Counted from the first letter of the stretch, positions 18,446 to 28,086 are shown. The stretch: 64,000 nucleotides of DNA from Streptomyces graminofaciens (GCF_030294945.1 NZ_AP018448.1:8342501-8406500); one strand, 5' to 3'. Notes: a model not told the origin generated them from the letters alone. Translations and numbers: made by a program.

Positions 18446-18616
18446 TCACCCGAGCTCTTGGGTCCGGTCCGTGGCCCGGGCCGACGCCGCCATGATCGCG
18501 TCGGACTTGTCCACCGCCTCGGCCGCGAGCTTCGCCGTCTCCGCGCCGCACGCCGTCGTCGCCACGAGCGCCGCCGCCGTGACCCCCGCCCAGGCCGCGG
18601 TCCGTCGCAGCTTCAT
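18446..18616 (-). CDS. Small putative lipoprotein or secreted peptide (56 aa)
   Basis: The minus strand encodes [20 protein letters not shown] followed by [19 protein letters not shown] and a short tail ending in TQELG. The N-terminus is a good signal peptide, and the cysteine after VATTA could be lipidated, although threonine at -3 is not the classic residue. The stop lies eight bases before the 18410-18438 hairpin. Function unknown; codon choice is strongly GC-biased at third positions, which supports coding. Confidence 0.5.
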   Translation of the reverse strand: MKLRRTAAWAGVTAAALVATTACGAETAKLAAEAVDKSDAIMAASARATDRTQELG

Positions 18617-18853
18617 GTGCCCCGCCCCGAAGGTGTGTGTCCCTTGTGGACATGTGTGTCAACTGTGAGCGGCGACTCCATCCGGACCCACTGACATCGC
18701 CGCCACCAGTTATCAGGTTGCTGTCAGTCCACCCCCCACTCCGGCATACCGCGACCGCTGTATGCCGAATTCCTCCCGTACGACCGTGGGATGGCCCGTC
18801 GCTCCATCCACAGGCTGCCGTCGCCTGTGGGTGACGCCCCGTACCGTTGACGC

Positions 18854-21511
18854 ATGGATCTTCGACTGCCCGCACTCCGGCGGGCGCTGACGCGAAGGCC
18901 GCGACGGACCATCGCCGCCGCGGCCGCCGTCGTCGTGCTCGCCGGCGCCGGCACGTGGACGGCCACCGCCTCCGACGAGGCCGCGCCGGTCAAGCGCACC
19001 GACCAGGTCATGGACACGGCCAAGGGCGTCCGCATCGACACCTCGTACTTCACCTCGGGCTCCTCCGGCCGCCGCCCCGCCGTCCTGCTCACGCACGGTT
19101 TCGGCGGGGAGAAGGGCGACGTACGGCGCCAGGCCGAGGACCTCGCGCGCGACGGGTACGCGGTCCTGACCTGGTCGGCCCGCGGCTTCGGCGAGTCCAC
19201 CGGCAAGATCGGCCTCAACGACCCGAAAGGCGAGGTCGCCGACGTCTCCAAGCTGATCGACTGGCTGGCGAAGCGCCCCGAGGTCGAGCTGGACAGGAGC
19301 GGCGACCCACGCGTGGGCGCGGCCGGAGCCTCGTACGGCGGCGCGGTCTCCCTGCTGGCCGCCGGGTACGACGACCGGATCGACGCCATCGCCCCGGCGA
19401 TCACGTACTGGAACCTGTCGGACGCCCTGTTCCCGAACGGCGTCTACAAGAAGCTGTGGACCGGCCTCTTCTTCAACACCGGCGGCGGCTGCGACAAGTT
19501 CGAGACCCAGCTCTGCCAGATGTACGAGCGGGTCGCCGAGGCCGGGCAGCCCGACGCCGACGCGGTGAAGCTCCTCGAAGAGCGCAGCCCCGAGGCCGTC
19601 GGCGACCGCATCAAGGTGCCCACGCTGCTGATGCAGGGCCAGACCGACTCCCTCTTCCCGCTCGGCCAGGCCGACGCGGCGGCCAAGGCGATCAAGGCCA
19701 ACGGCGCGCCCGTCGACGTCGACTGGATCTCGGGCGGCCACGACGGCGGCGACATGGAGACGGACCGCGTCCAGTCCCGCGTCACCGCCTGGTTCGACCG
19801 CTATCTGAAGGACGACAAGAGCGCGGACACCGGCCCGGAGTTCCGCGTCAGCCGCACCCGCGGCACGGGCAGCGGCGACGGCGAGACCCGGATCGAGGGC
19901 GAGAACGCCGACAAGTACCCCGGTCTGGAGAGCGAGACGCGGTCGTTCGCCCTCAGCGGTCGCGAGCAGACGTTCGACAACCCGGCCGGTGCCAACCCGC
20001 CCGCCGTGTCCGCGCTCCCCGGCCTCGGCTCCGGCGCCGGCGGCCTCGCCCAGCTCTCCTCGCTCGGCGTGAGCATCTCCCTCGACTTCCCGGGCCAGTA
20101 CGCGGCGTTCGAGTCGAAGCCCGTGGCGGACGACGTCCAGATCACCGGCTCGCCGACGGCCACGGTCCATGTGAAGTCGACCAGCGAGGACGCCGTGCTC
20201 TTCGCCAAGGTCTACGACGTCGGCCCGGACGGCCGCTCCCAGGTGCTGCCCTCCTCCCTCGTCGAACCCCTCCGGGTCGAGGGCGCGAGGTCCGGCAAGG
20301 ACGTGAAGCTCACCCTCCCGGCGATCGACCACGACCTCGACGACGGCCACCGCCTCCGTCTGGTCCTCGCCCCCACCGACCTCGGCTACGCCTCCCCGAC
20401 CGCCCCGGCGACGTACACGGTCTCCCTGAAGGGCGACCTCAAGGTCCCGACGCCGCTCGGCGGTCTCGACGGCACGGGCACGCTGCCCGCCTGGGTCTGG
20501 TACCTGCCGCTGGCCGGCGCGGCGATCGCCGCCGCCCTGCTGCTGTCGGGCCGCCGGCGCGCGGCACCGCCCGCCCCCGCCGACCCGGCGCTGGCCGAGG
20601 TCCCGCTGCAGATCACCGACCTGAGCAAGAAGTACAGGAACGGCGACCGCTACAGCGTCCGCGACGTCTCCTTCCGTGTGGAGAAGGGCCAGGTCCTCGG
20701 CCTGCTCGGGCCGAACGGCGCGGGCAAGACGACGACCCTGCGCATGCTGATGGGCCTGATCCAGCCGGACGGCGGCGAGATCCGCGTCTTCGGCCACGTG
20801 ATCGTGCCCGGCGCCCCGGTCCTCTCCCGCGTCGGCGCCTTCGTCGAGGGTGCGGGCTTCCTCCCGCATCTGTCCGGCCGCGAGAACCTGGAGCTGTACT
20901 GGCAGGCCACCGGCCGCCCGCCGCAGGACGCCCACCTGGAGGAGGCACTGGAGATCGCGGGTCTCGGCGACGCGCTCGCCCGCGCGGTCCGCACCTACTC
21001 CCAGGGCATGCGCCAGCGCCTGGCCATCGCCCAGGCCATGCTCGGCCTGCCCGACCTGCTGATACTCGACGAGCCGACGAACGGACTCGACCCGCCGCAG
21101 ATCCGCGAGATGCGCGAGGTCATGATCCGGTACGCGGCGGCCGGCCGCACGGTCATCGTCTCCAGCCACCTGCTGGCGGAGGTCGAACAGACCTGCACGC
21201 ACCTGGTCGTCATGGACCACGGACAGCTCGTCCAGGCGGGCCCGGTCGGCGAGATCGTCGGCTCAGGCGACACGCTCCTGGTCGGCACGGCCGAGCCCGT
21301 GGACGAGCCGCTCGTCGACAAGGTCGCGGCCCTGCCGGGCATCGAGTCGGCCGTCCGCACCGACGAGGGCCTGGTGGTCCGCCTCGACGCGGGCGGCAGC
21401 GCACAGCGCCTGATCGCCGAGCTGGTCCGGCTGGAGATCCCCGTAGCGTCGGTGGGCCCCCACCGCCGCCTCGAAGACGCCTTCCTCACCCTGATCGGAG
21501 AGTCCGCATGA
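18854..21511 (+). CDS. Fusion of secreted-type S15/alpha-beta hydrolase with ABC ATPase
   Basis: An 885-residue protein. Residues ~19-35 are a membrane signal. Residues ~50-320 form an X-Pro dipeptidyl-peptidase S15-like hydrolase with serine in GAASYGGA-type GAAGASYGGAVS (near 160), aspartate in QGQTDSLFP and histidine in SGGHDGG. Residues ~330-535 match the S15 C-terminal beta domain. A second helix (WVWYLPLAGAAIAAALLLSG, ~547-566) precedes an ABC ATPase: Walker A GPNGAGKTT (~618), signature YSQGMRQRLA (~715), Walker B LLILDEP (~735). The hydrolase should face outside and the ATPase inside. It overlaps its permease gene by four bases (ATGA). Confidence 0.9.
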   Translation: MDLRLPALRRALTRRPRRTIAAAAAVVVLAGAGTWTATASDEAAPVKRTDQVMDTAKGVRIDTSYFTSGSSGRRPAVLLTHGFGGEKGDVRRQAEDLARDGYAVLTWSARGFGESTGKIGLNDPKGEVADVSKLIDWLAKRPEVELDRSGDPRVGAAGASYGGAVSLLAAGYDDRIDAIAPAITYWNLSDALFPNGVYKKLWTGLFFNTGGGCDKFETQLCQMYERVAEAGQPDADAVKLLEERSPEAVGDRIKVPTLLMQGQTDSLFPLGQADAAAKAIKANGAPVDVDWISGGHDGGDMETDRVQSRVTAWFDRYLKDDKSADTGPEFRVSRTRGTGSGDGETRIEGENADKYPGLESETRSFALSGREQTFDNPAGANPPAVSALPGLGSGAGGLAQLSSLGVSISLDFPGQYAAFESKPVADDVQITGSPTATVHVKSTSEDAVLFAKVYDVGPDGRSQVLPSSLVEPLRVEGARSGKDVKLTLPAIDHDLDDGHRLRLVLAPTDLGYASPTAPATYTVSLKGDLKVPTPLGGLDGTGTLPAWVWYLPLAGAAIAAALLLSGRRRAAPPAPADPALAEVPLQITDLSKKYRNGDRYSVRDVSFRVEKGQVLGLLGPNGAGKTTTLRMLMGLIQPDGGEIRVFGHVIVPGAPVLSRVGAFVEGAGFLPHLSGRENLELYWQATGRPPQDAHLEEALEIAGLGDALARAVRTYSQGMRQRLAIAQAMLGLPDLLILDEPTNGLDPPQIREMREVMIRYAAAGRTVIVSSHLLAEVEQTCTHLVVMDHGQLVQAGPVGEIVGSGDTLLVGTAEPVDEPLVDKVAALPGIESAVRTDEGLVVRLDAGGSAQRLIAELVRLEIPVASVGPHRRLEDAFLTLIGESA

Positions 21512-22452
21512 GCACGCTGGCCGAGCGCGCCGAACGCGGCGACCCCGCCGAACACGGAGAGCGCGCCGAAAGCGGCTACCTCTCGCAGCCGCCGTCCGGG
21601 GAACCGCCCGTCGAGGTCGCCGAGGGCTACCGCGCGGGCCACACCCTGCCCCTGCGGGTCGAGCTGGTCCGCCAGCTGAAGCGCAGGCGCACGATGGTCA
21701 TGGGCGGCATCCTGTTCGCCCTGCCGATCATCCTGCTCATCGCCTTCCAGATCGGCGGCACCCCGGGCGAGGGCAACACCCGGGTGAACCTGATGGACAC
21801 GGCCACCGCGTCGGGCGCGAACTTCGCCGCGGTGAACCTGTTCGCGGCCGCCGGCTTCCTGCTGGTCATCCCCGTCGCGCTGTTCTGCGGGGACACGGTC
21901 GCCTCGGAGGCCAGCTGGTCCTCCCTGCGCTACCTCCTCGCCGCGCCCGTGCCGCGCGCCCGGCTGCTGTGGTCCAAGCTCGTCGTCGGGCTGAGCATGA
22001 GCCTGGCGGCGATCGTGCTGCTGCCGGTCGTGGCGCTCGCCATCGGTTCGGTGGCGTACGGCTGGGGCCCGCTGGAGCTGCCCACGGGCGGCGAGCTGGC
22101 CACGGGGACCGCGGCCCAGGCACTGCTGATCACCGTGGCGTACATCTTCGTGTCGCAACTGGTCACCGCCGCCCTGGCCTTCTGGCTCTCCACCAGGACC
22201 GACGCACCGCTCGGCGCGGTCGGCGGCGCGGTCGGCCTGACCATCATCGGCAGCGTCCTGGACTCGGTGACCGCCCTCGGCGACTGGCGGGACTTCCTGC
22301 CCGCGCACTGGCAGTACGCCTGGCTCGACGTCGTCCGCCCGCAGCCCGAGTACACCGACATGATCCAGGGCGTCTCGATTTCCATAACGTACGCGCTCGT
22401 GCTGTTCGCCCTGGCCTTCAGGGGTTTCGGCCGCAAGGACGTCGTCTCCTAG
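21508..22452 (+). CDS. ABC transporter permease
   Basis: A 314-residue integral membrane protein with a ~55-residue charged N-terminal tail and six predicted helices (for example GGILFALPIILLIAFQIGG and LFAAAGFLLVIPVALFCG), of the ABC-2 type. It overlaps the hydrolase-ATPase fusion by ATGA and should form the export channel with its ATPase domain. The exported molecule is unknown; an attached outside hydrolase suggests a peptide-like or ester-type compound. Confidence 0.88.
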   Translation: MSTLAERAERGDPAEHGERAESGYLSQPPSGEPPVEVAEGYRAGHTLPLRVELVRQLKRRRTMVMGGILFALPIILLIAFQIGGTPGEGNTRVNLMDTATASGANFAAVNLFAAAGFLLVIPVALFCGDTVASEASWSSLRYLLAAPVPRARLLWSKLVVGLSMSLAAIVLLPVVALAIGSVAYGWGPLELPTGGELATGTAAQALLITVAYIFVSQLVTAALAFWLSTRTDAPLGAVGGAVGLTIIGSVLDSVTALGDWRDFLPAHWQYAWLDVVRPQPEYTDMIQGVSISITYALVLFALAFRGFGRKDVVS

Positions 22453-22489
22453 GACAACGGAGGATCACCCACCGGTCTCGGCGGGCCTT

Positions 22490-22639
22490 GGGCCCTGTCG
22501 TCGAACTCCCGTCTGCCGCGCGACGCCACGCACGCTCCCCCCCACCTGCCTCAAGGGCGTGGGAGGTGCCCCCACTCGCCGCACCTGACGCCGCGCGTCC
22601 CGCCCTCCGGGCGGACGACGGGATGTGACGAAAGGCCCT
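22490..22639. mobile_element. MITE-like element with terminal inverted repeats
   Basis: About 150 bases bounded by GGGCCCTGTCGTCGAACTCC on the left and, on the reverse strand at the right end, GGGCCTTTCGTCACATCCCG. The ends are imperfect inverted repeats and there is no coding capacity. A ~40-base copy of the right end recurs at 52011-52053. The right end supplies the TAG stop of the chorismate mutase gene. Confidence 0.65.
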
Positions 22640-23252
22640 AGGACGACGTCGCACACACGGACGGCAACGCCCGCACCAGCCCCTCCACATGCAGCCCGTC
22701 CAGCCGGTGACCGTACGCCGACCGCACCGCGGCCACCCGCAGCCGGGGCTCACAGGACGCCCCGGCCCGCGCCGCCTCCGTCGTCACCAGCGCGTCCAGC
22801 AACTGCGTGGTGATGCGGTCCAGCACGGGCCGTACGTCCTTCACGAGGTCGGGCCGCTCGGTCGGCCGCTCCTCGGGATGCGCGTCCCAGCGGGCGTAGA
22901 GACCGCGCTGGACCAGCTTGTTGGCCTCGATCTGGTCGCGGAACACAGCCGTCACCGCATCCGGATCGAGCCCGAGCCCGGTGGCCCGCGCGGCCACGTC
23001 GTCCAGGATCTGCTTCTCGCGCACGGGGTCGTCGATGGGCTTGTCCGTGCCGTACTTGGCCGCCGCGACCTTGTCGGCGACGAGCAGCCGCTCGGCGAAG
23101 AGGTCGGTCAGCACGGTGAGCGAGTGGGCGGCCGCGACCGTATGAGGAGGGGGAGTGGCGGCGTGGGCGGCGGCCGGTACGGCACCGGCGAGACCCACGG
23201 TGACCGAGACACAGACGGCGAGCAGGGCGGACCTGAGGTGGTGGGGGCGCAT
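22638..23252 (-). CDS. Secreted chorismate mutase (AroQ gamma type)
   Basis: A 204-residue protein with a signal peptide (cleavage near AAAHAA, residue ~31) and an all-helical AroQ domain: FAERLLVADKVAAAKYGTDKPIDD with the catalytic arginine and lysine region, and the VFRDQIEANKLVQR motif. It converts chorismate to prephenate outside the cytoplasm; the physiological role of exported mutases is unsettled. Start ATG 23252 follows AAGGGTGA. The stop codon coincides with the edge of the MITE, so the last residues may be altered. Confidence 0.88.
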   Translation of the reverse strand: MRPHHLRSALLAVCVSVTVGLAGAVPAAAHAATPPPHTVAAAHSLTVLTDLFAERLLVADKVAAAKYGTDKPIDDPVREKQILDDVAARATGLGLDPDAVTAVFRDQIEANKLVQRGLYARWDAHPEERPTERPDLVKDVRPVLDRITTQLLDALVTTEAARAGASCEPRLRVAAVRSAYGHRLDGLHVEGLVRALPSVCATSS

Positions 23253-23363
23253 GAATCACCCTTATCACTCCGGCCTCATCCGTACCACGGAGGGGTCGCC
23301 CCCATTGAAAAATCCTTACGCCTGGGTAAGTTGACTCACCGGTAATCAACATCGGGGGCCGTC

Positions 23364-25310
23364 ATGGGAGTACGCAAGGACCTGAAGCAGGCGAAGCAGC
23401 GCACCGACCTGCTCGACCGCGTCCACGTCGAGGTCGTCAAGGACGCGGACGGCATCGTCCGCGAGGCCCGCACACCCGCCCTCGCCCCCCGCGCCACCAC
23501 CGGCAGCATCGCCGACCTGCCCTTCGTCAACGCCACCGAGGCCCCCGCCGCCGTGGTCCTGCGCCGCGACGACCACCACGGCAACTGGCGCCCGGTCACC
23601 GCCACCGCCTTCGCCCGCGAGGTCACCGCCGTCGCCAAGGGGTTGATCGCGGCGGGCCTCGAACCGGGCGGCCGGGTCGCGCTGATGTCCCGCACCCGCT
23701 ACGAGTGGACGGTCCTGGACTTCGCCGTCTGGGCGGCCGGCGGCCAGTCCGTCCCCGTCTACGCCACCTCCTCGCCCGAGCAGATCGAGTGGATCGTCCG
23801 CGACTCCGGCGCCCGGATCGTGGTAGTGGAGACCGCCGAGAACGCGGACGCCGTCGCCACCGCCACGGCCCGCCACGCCCAGCCGCCGCACGTCTGGCAG
23901 CTCGACGAGGCCGAGGGGGCGGGCGAAGAAGGCGGCGCCCTCGCCCAACTCGCCGACCTGGGCCGGAACATCGCCGAGGGCGAGGTCACCAGGCGCCGCG
24001 CGGCCCTCACTCCCGACACCCCCGCGACCATCTGCTACACCTCGGGCACCACCGGCCGCCCCAAGGGCTGCGTCCTCACCCACGCCAACCTCCACGCGGA
24101 GGCCGCCAACTCGGTCGAGCTGCTGCACCCCGTCTTCAAGGAGGTCACGGGCCAGGTCGCCTCGACGCTGCTGTTCCTCCCGCTGGCCCACATCCTCGGC
24201 CGTACGATCCAGATCGCCTGTCTGATGGCCCGGATCGAGCTGGGCCACTGCCCGAGCATCAAACCCGCCGAACTGCGGCCCGCGCTCAAGCAGTTCCGCC
24301 CCACGTTCCTCGTCGGCGTGCCCTATCTCTTCGAGCGGATCCACGCCACGGGCCGCGCCACCGCCGAACGCATCGGCCGCGGCGCATCCTTCGACCGCGC
24401 CCACCGCCTCGGCGTCCGCTTCGCGACGGCCTACCTGGAGAAGTTCCTCGACCGCGGCCCCGGTCCGAGCCCCGCCCTGTACGCGGCCTGGGCCCTGTAC
24501 GACCTGCTGGTCTACCGCCGTATCCGCGCGGAACTCGGCGGCCGTATGCGCTACGCCATCAGCGGCGGCTCCCCGCTGGACCGCGACCTCAACCTCTTCT
24601 TCTATGCCGCCGGGATCATCGTCTACGAGGGCTACGGCCTCACCGAGACGACCGGGGCCGCCACCATCGTCCCGCCCCTCAGACCCCGCCCCGGCACGGT
24701 CGGCCAGCCCGTCCCCGGCACCGCGGTCCGTATCGCCGCCGACGGCGAGGTCCTGATCAAGGGCTCCATCGTCTTCGGTACCTACTGGAACGACCCGGCC
24801 GCCACCGACGCCGCCCTCGTTGACGACTGGTTCGCCACCGGCGACCTCGGCGCGCTCGACGAGGACGGCTATCTCACCATCACCGGCCGCAAGAAGGACA
24901 TCCTCGTCACCTCCGGCGGCAAGAACGTCTCCCCGGCCGTCCTGGAGGACCGCCTGCGCAGCCGCCCGCCGGTCGGCCAGTGCATCGTCGTCGGCGACAA
25001 CCGACCCTATGTCGCCGCCCTGATCACCCTCGACCCCGAGGACGTCACCCACTGGCTCTACGTCAACGGGATGCCCGCGGACACCCCGCCGGCCGAGTTG
25101 GTCCACGACCCCCGGATGCGCGCCGACGTGCAGAAGGCCGTGGACTACGCGAACCAGGCGGTTTCCCGCGCCGAGTCCATTCGCGAGTTCCGGCTGGTGG
25201 AGGGTAGTTTCACCGAGGAGAACGGCCTGCTCACCCCGTCCCTCAAGATCAAGCGCCACCGGGTGACGGCTGCGTACGCGGCGGAGATCGACGCGCTGTA
25301 CGGCGCCTGA
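23364..25310 (+). CDS. Long-chain fatty acid-CoA ligase (FadD type)
   Basis: A 648-residue AMP-forming acyl-CoA synthetase. The ATP/AMP signature is ICYTSGTTGRPKGCVLTH, followed by YEGYGLTETTG and the hinge region [16 protein letters not shown] with GRKKDILVTSGGKNVSP. It activates fatty acids for degradation or lipid synthesis. Divergent from the chorismate mutase. No partner enzyme is adjacent. Confidence 0.94.
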   Translation: MGVRKDLKQAKQRTDLLDRVHVEVVKDADGIVREARTPALAPRATTGSIADLPFVNATEAPAAVVLRRDDHHGNWRPVTATAFAREVTAVAKGLIAAGLEPGGRVALMSRTRYEWTVLDFAVWAAGGQSVPVYATSSPEQIEWIVRDSGARIVVVETAENADAVATATARHAQPPHVWQLDEAEGAGEEGGALAQLADLGRNIAEGEVTRRRAALTPDTPATICYTSGTTGRPKGCVLTHANLHAEAANSVELLHPVFKEVTGQVASTLLFLPLAHILGRTIQIACLMARIELGHCPSIKPAELRPALKQFRPTFLVGVPYLFERIHATGRATAERIGRGASFDRAHRLGVRFATAYLEKFLDRGPGPSPALYAAWALYDLLVYRRIRAELGGRMRYAISGGSPLDRDLNLFFYAAGIIVYEGYGLTETTGAATIVPPLRPRPGTVGQPVPGTAVRIAADGEVLIKGSIVFGTYWNDPAATDAALVDDWFATGDLGALDEDGYLTITGRKKDILVTSGGKNVSPAVLEDRLRSRPPVGQCIVVGDNRPYVAALITLDPEDVTHWLYVNGMPADTPPAELVHDPRMRADVQKAVDYANQAVSRAESIREFRLVEGSFTEENGLLTPSLKIKRHRVTAAYAAEIDALYGA

Positions 25311-25550
25311 GGGGCCGTATGGCACCGCCGTGCCACGGTGACCGCGTGAGCGGAGCGGGAGCCCCGTGGTTGATCCGGTCGGTTGCCCCCGGCTCGGCGT
25401 TCGGGTGAATTCCGAAGTGCGCCACGTTCCGCGGTTTCTTCACTTGTCCATCCCTCGTTTACAGCCTGCGGGTCATGGTGCGAGCCGTTCAAGCTGTGCT
25501 CGCTCGGTTTCGGCCGTCATGGGTGCATGACCGCGAAGAAGGGAAAACAC

Positions 25551-25784
25551 GTGAAGCTCAAGCAGAGCGCCGCGGCCGCCGCCGGCGCGATCATCGCCAT
25601 CAGCATGGCCACTCCGGCCATGGCCGACGCGGACGCCAAGGGGGTGGCCGCCCACTCCCCGGGTGTTCTCTCCGGCAACGTGATCCAGATTCCCGTGCAC
25701 GCTCCCATCAACGTGTGCGGCAACTCCGTCAACATCGTCGGACTGCTGAACCCGGCAGGCGGCAACGCGTGCGCCAACAAGTGA
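25551..25784 (+). CDS. Short chaplin
   Basis: A 77-residue secreted amyloid-forming surfactant that coats aerial hyphae and spores. A signal peptide ends near ATPAMADAD, followed by one chaplin domain: GVAAHSPGVLSGNVIQIPVH, NVCGNSVNIVGLLNPAGGNA and CANK, with the usual two cysteines. I chose GTG 25551 because GAAGGGA lies about eight bases upstream; an ATG at 25527 is the alternative. It precedes a two-domain chaplin. Confidence 0.9.
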   Translation: MKLKQSAAAAAGAIIAISMATPAMADADAKGVAAHSPGVLSGNVIQIPVHAPINVCGNSVNIVGLLNPAGGNACANK

Positions 25785-25889
25785 TGTAGCGCGTCAGCCG
25801 CCCCGGCTGTGTCCTGGTCGGCCTTGGATCGTCCTCACGGTGCCAAGGCCGGCCTTTCCCCCTTTCACAAGCAGGAAGACAACAAGATC

Positions 25890-26735
25890 TTGCGACAGAC
25901 CCTGAGCAAGGGAATGGTTGCGGCGGCGGCCGCGACAGGCATCCTGTCCCTGTACAGCACCACGGCGCTCGCGGACTCGGGCGCGAACGGCGTGGCCGAA
26001 GGCTCGCCCGGCGTCCTGTCGGGCAACAACGTCCAGGTTCCCGTGCACGTTCCCGTCAACGTGTGCGGCAACACCGTCGACGTCGCCGGTATCGGCAACC
26101 CGGCCTTCGGCAACGCCTGTGCCAACAAGGACTCGACGTCATCGAAGTCCCATGACGCCCCCACCCATGGCGCTCCCGGCCACGACGACGGAAAGGGCGC
26201 GCACGGTCCCTCGGGCGAGCACGGTCCCGCTGAGAAGCCGGCTCCCTGGGAGGCGCCCGGTCCCGCGAAGGAGCACGACGCCTCGGGCCCGCACAACGCC
26301 TCCGGCGCCTCGGCGAACGGCGTGGCCCAAGGCTCGCCCGGCGTCCTGTCGGGCAACACCGTCCAGGTGCCGGTGGACGTTCCGGTCAACGCGTGCGGCA
26401 ACACGGTGGACGTGATCGCCGGGCTCAACCCCGCCTTTGGCAACGAGTGCGTCAACGTGGAGTCCCCGAAGGGCCACGAAGCTCCCCCCGAGGAGCACCG
26501 CCCCACTCCGCCGGACAAGCCTCGGGACGAGCCGCCCACGCCCCCTCGGGTGACTCCGCCCGCCAAGCCGCCCACGACCCCACCGGCCAAGCCTCCCGTC
26601 ACCCCGCCGACGAAGCCGCCGACCATGGCGGAGACCGGCAGTGACGGTCTGCTCGCGGGCTCGGCCGCCAGCGTCGCGCTGATCGCGGGCGGAGCCGTTC
26701 TGTACCGGCGGAACCGAGTGTCCTCCCGCCTGTGA
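25890..26735 (+). CDS. Long chaplin with two chaplin domains and a C-terminal cell-wall anchor
   Basis: A 281-residue protein: signal peptide (to ~residue 28), chaplin domain 1 (GVAEGSPGVLSGNNVQVPVH), a His/Pro/Gly-rich spacer, chaplin domain 2 (GVAQGSPGVLSGNTVQVPVD), a Pro/Thr/Lys-rich wall spacer, then MAETG, a hydrophobic helix and a RRNR tail. That is the layout of the sortase-anchored ChpA-C proteins. The sorting motif has M where LAXTG has L. I chose the TTG at 25890 because LRQTLSKGMV aligns with the conserved start of long chaplins; upstream codons are not protein-like. Confidence 0.9.
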   Translation: MRQTLSKGMVAAAAATGILSLYSTTALADSGANGVAEGSPGVLSGNNVQVPVHVPVNVCGNTVDVAGIGNPAFGNACANKDSTSSKSHDAPTHGAPGHDDGKGAHGPSGEHGPAEKPAPWEAPGPAKEHDASGPHNASGASANGVAQGSPGVLSGNTVQVPVDVPVNACGNTVDVIAGLNPAFGNECVNVESPKGHEAPPEEHRPTPPDKPRDEPPTPPRVTPPAKPPTTPPAKPPVTPPTKPPTMAETGSDGLLAGSAASVALIAGGAVLYRRNRVSSRL

Positions 26736-26789
26736 CACCACGGGTGCCGGACGCCCCGCGTCCGGCACCCGAGGCCCTGGGTGCCTTCC

Positions 26790-28058
26790 TCAGTTCCGGA
26801 TGACGATCCCGTTCCCGGCCACCCGCACCCCGCCTCCCGGCGCCGGGATCCGGTTGCCCGGCGTTCCCGAGCGCAGTCGCCGTTGTACCCCTCGTACCAG
26901 CGTCCCCGCCGTGAACGTCGCACCGTGCACGAAGCGCATCGCGGGGCCGAAGCCGGCGGCCGTGGTCAGACCCGCGAAGAACAGTCCGGGTACCGACGAC
27001 TCGAAGTCCCGGCCGACCGCGGGCGACCCGTCGGACACGGCCTCCAGGCCCTCGCGTACGTTCTCCGCCAGTACTCCCAGTCGGCCGCAGGTGGCCTTGA
27101 AGCCGGTGGCCGCGATGACGTGGTCGGTTTCCAGAGACGTCGACTCGCCGTTCCGGCTCACCGTCTCCAGCCGCACGCGGCCGTCCGACTCGTACGCGGA
27201 CGTGATCCGCTGCCCCAGCCGCACCTCGACGGCCGGCTCGAACCGCTCACGTACCCACCAGGCGCCCGCCGGGCCGAGGGCGGTCTTCGCGATGTGTGCC
27301 CGCCTGGCCTCCGGGAGGCGGCGGAACCAGCCCGGCCGCTCGGCGTAGAGCCAGTTGCGCCAGCCGATGCCCAGGCCGGTGAGCGGGGAGCGGGCCGACT
27401 GCCACGACGAGCGCTCCTGGAGCGGGGGAACCTCGTTCCAGTTCAGCTGCGGGGCGCGGGCCAACACCCTTGCCCGTGTGCCCTGTTCGGCGAGCAACGC
27501 GGCCGTCTCCAGGGCCGCCTGTCCGCCGCCGATCACCGTGACGTCCTGGCCCCGGAAGCGCTCGAGGTCACTGTGGTCGCTGCTGTGCGAAACATGGCTC
27601 GGCGTCAACGCCCTGAGCGGGGACGGTACTTCGGTGAAGGGCAGGACGCCGATGGCCAGCGCCACCGTCCTCGCGCGCAACGCCTCACCGTCTTCCAGAA
27701 GCGCTTCGTAGCCGCCGGGGCAGAACCGGAGCGCCTTCACCATCCGTTCGTCGACGGGCGGTACGGCGTGGCTCGTGAACCACAGGCCGTACGAGGCGAA
27801 TGTCTCCACCGGGATCGGCTCGCCGTGCCGGGCCGTCATGCCCTGCTCCGCGCAGTAGACCTCCAAGCGCCACTTGCCCTCCGGGTCCGAGAGGTTGGAG
27901 GCCCACGGCTCCGACTTCAGGAACATGCCGCGGGGCATGTGGTCGCGCCAGGACGCCATGGGCCGTCCGACGATGCGCAGGCTCAGCCCGGCGGCCGCGG
28001 CATGGGACGCGATGGACAGTCCATAGGGTCCGGCACCCACTACCAGCAGGTCGTACAT
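26790..28058 (-). CDS. FAD/NAD(P)-binding oxidoreductase
   Basis: A 422-residue flavoprotein with two dinucleotide folds: VVGAGPYGLSIASHAAAAGL at the N-terminus and TVIGGGQAALETAALLAEQG near residue 175, plus the ATGF motif near the C-terminus. The architecture is that of lysine/ornithine N-monooxygenase-like and flavin monooxygenase proteins. It lies 28 bases after the ATP-grasp gene on the same strand, so the two may modify one metabolite or surface molecule. The exact substrate cannot be inferred. Confidence 0.85.
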   Translation of the reverse strand: MYDLLVVGAGPYGLSIASHAAAAGLSLRIVGRPMASWRDHMPRGMFLKSEPWASNLSDPEGKWRLEVYCAEQGMTARHGEPIPVETFASYGLWFTSHAVPPVDERMVKALRFCPGGYEALLEDGEALRARTVALAIGVLPFTEVPSPLRALTPSHVSHSSDHSDLERFRGQDVTVIGGGQAALETAALLAEQGTRARVLARAPQLNWNEVPPLQERSSWQSARSPLTGLGIGWRNWLYAERPGWFRRLPEARRAHIAKTALGPAGAWWVRERFEPAVEVRLGQRITSAYESDGRVRLETVSRNGESTSLETDHVIAATGFKATCGRLGVLAENVREGLEAVSDGSPAVGRDFESSVPGLFFAGLTTAAGFGPAMRFVHGATFTAGTLVRGVQRRLRSGTPGNRIPAPGGGVRVAGNGIVIRN

Positions 28059-28086
28059 CAGCGGTTACTCGCTCTCTCGTCGTCGG

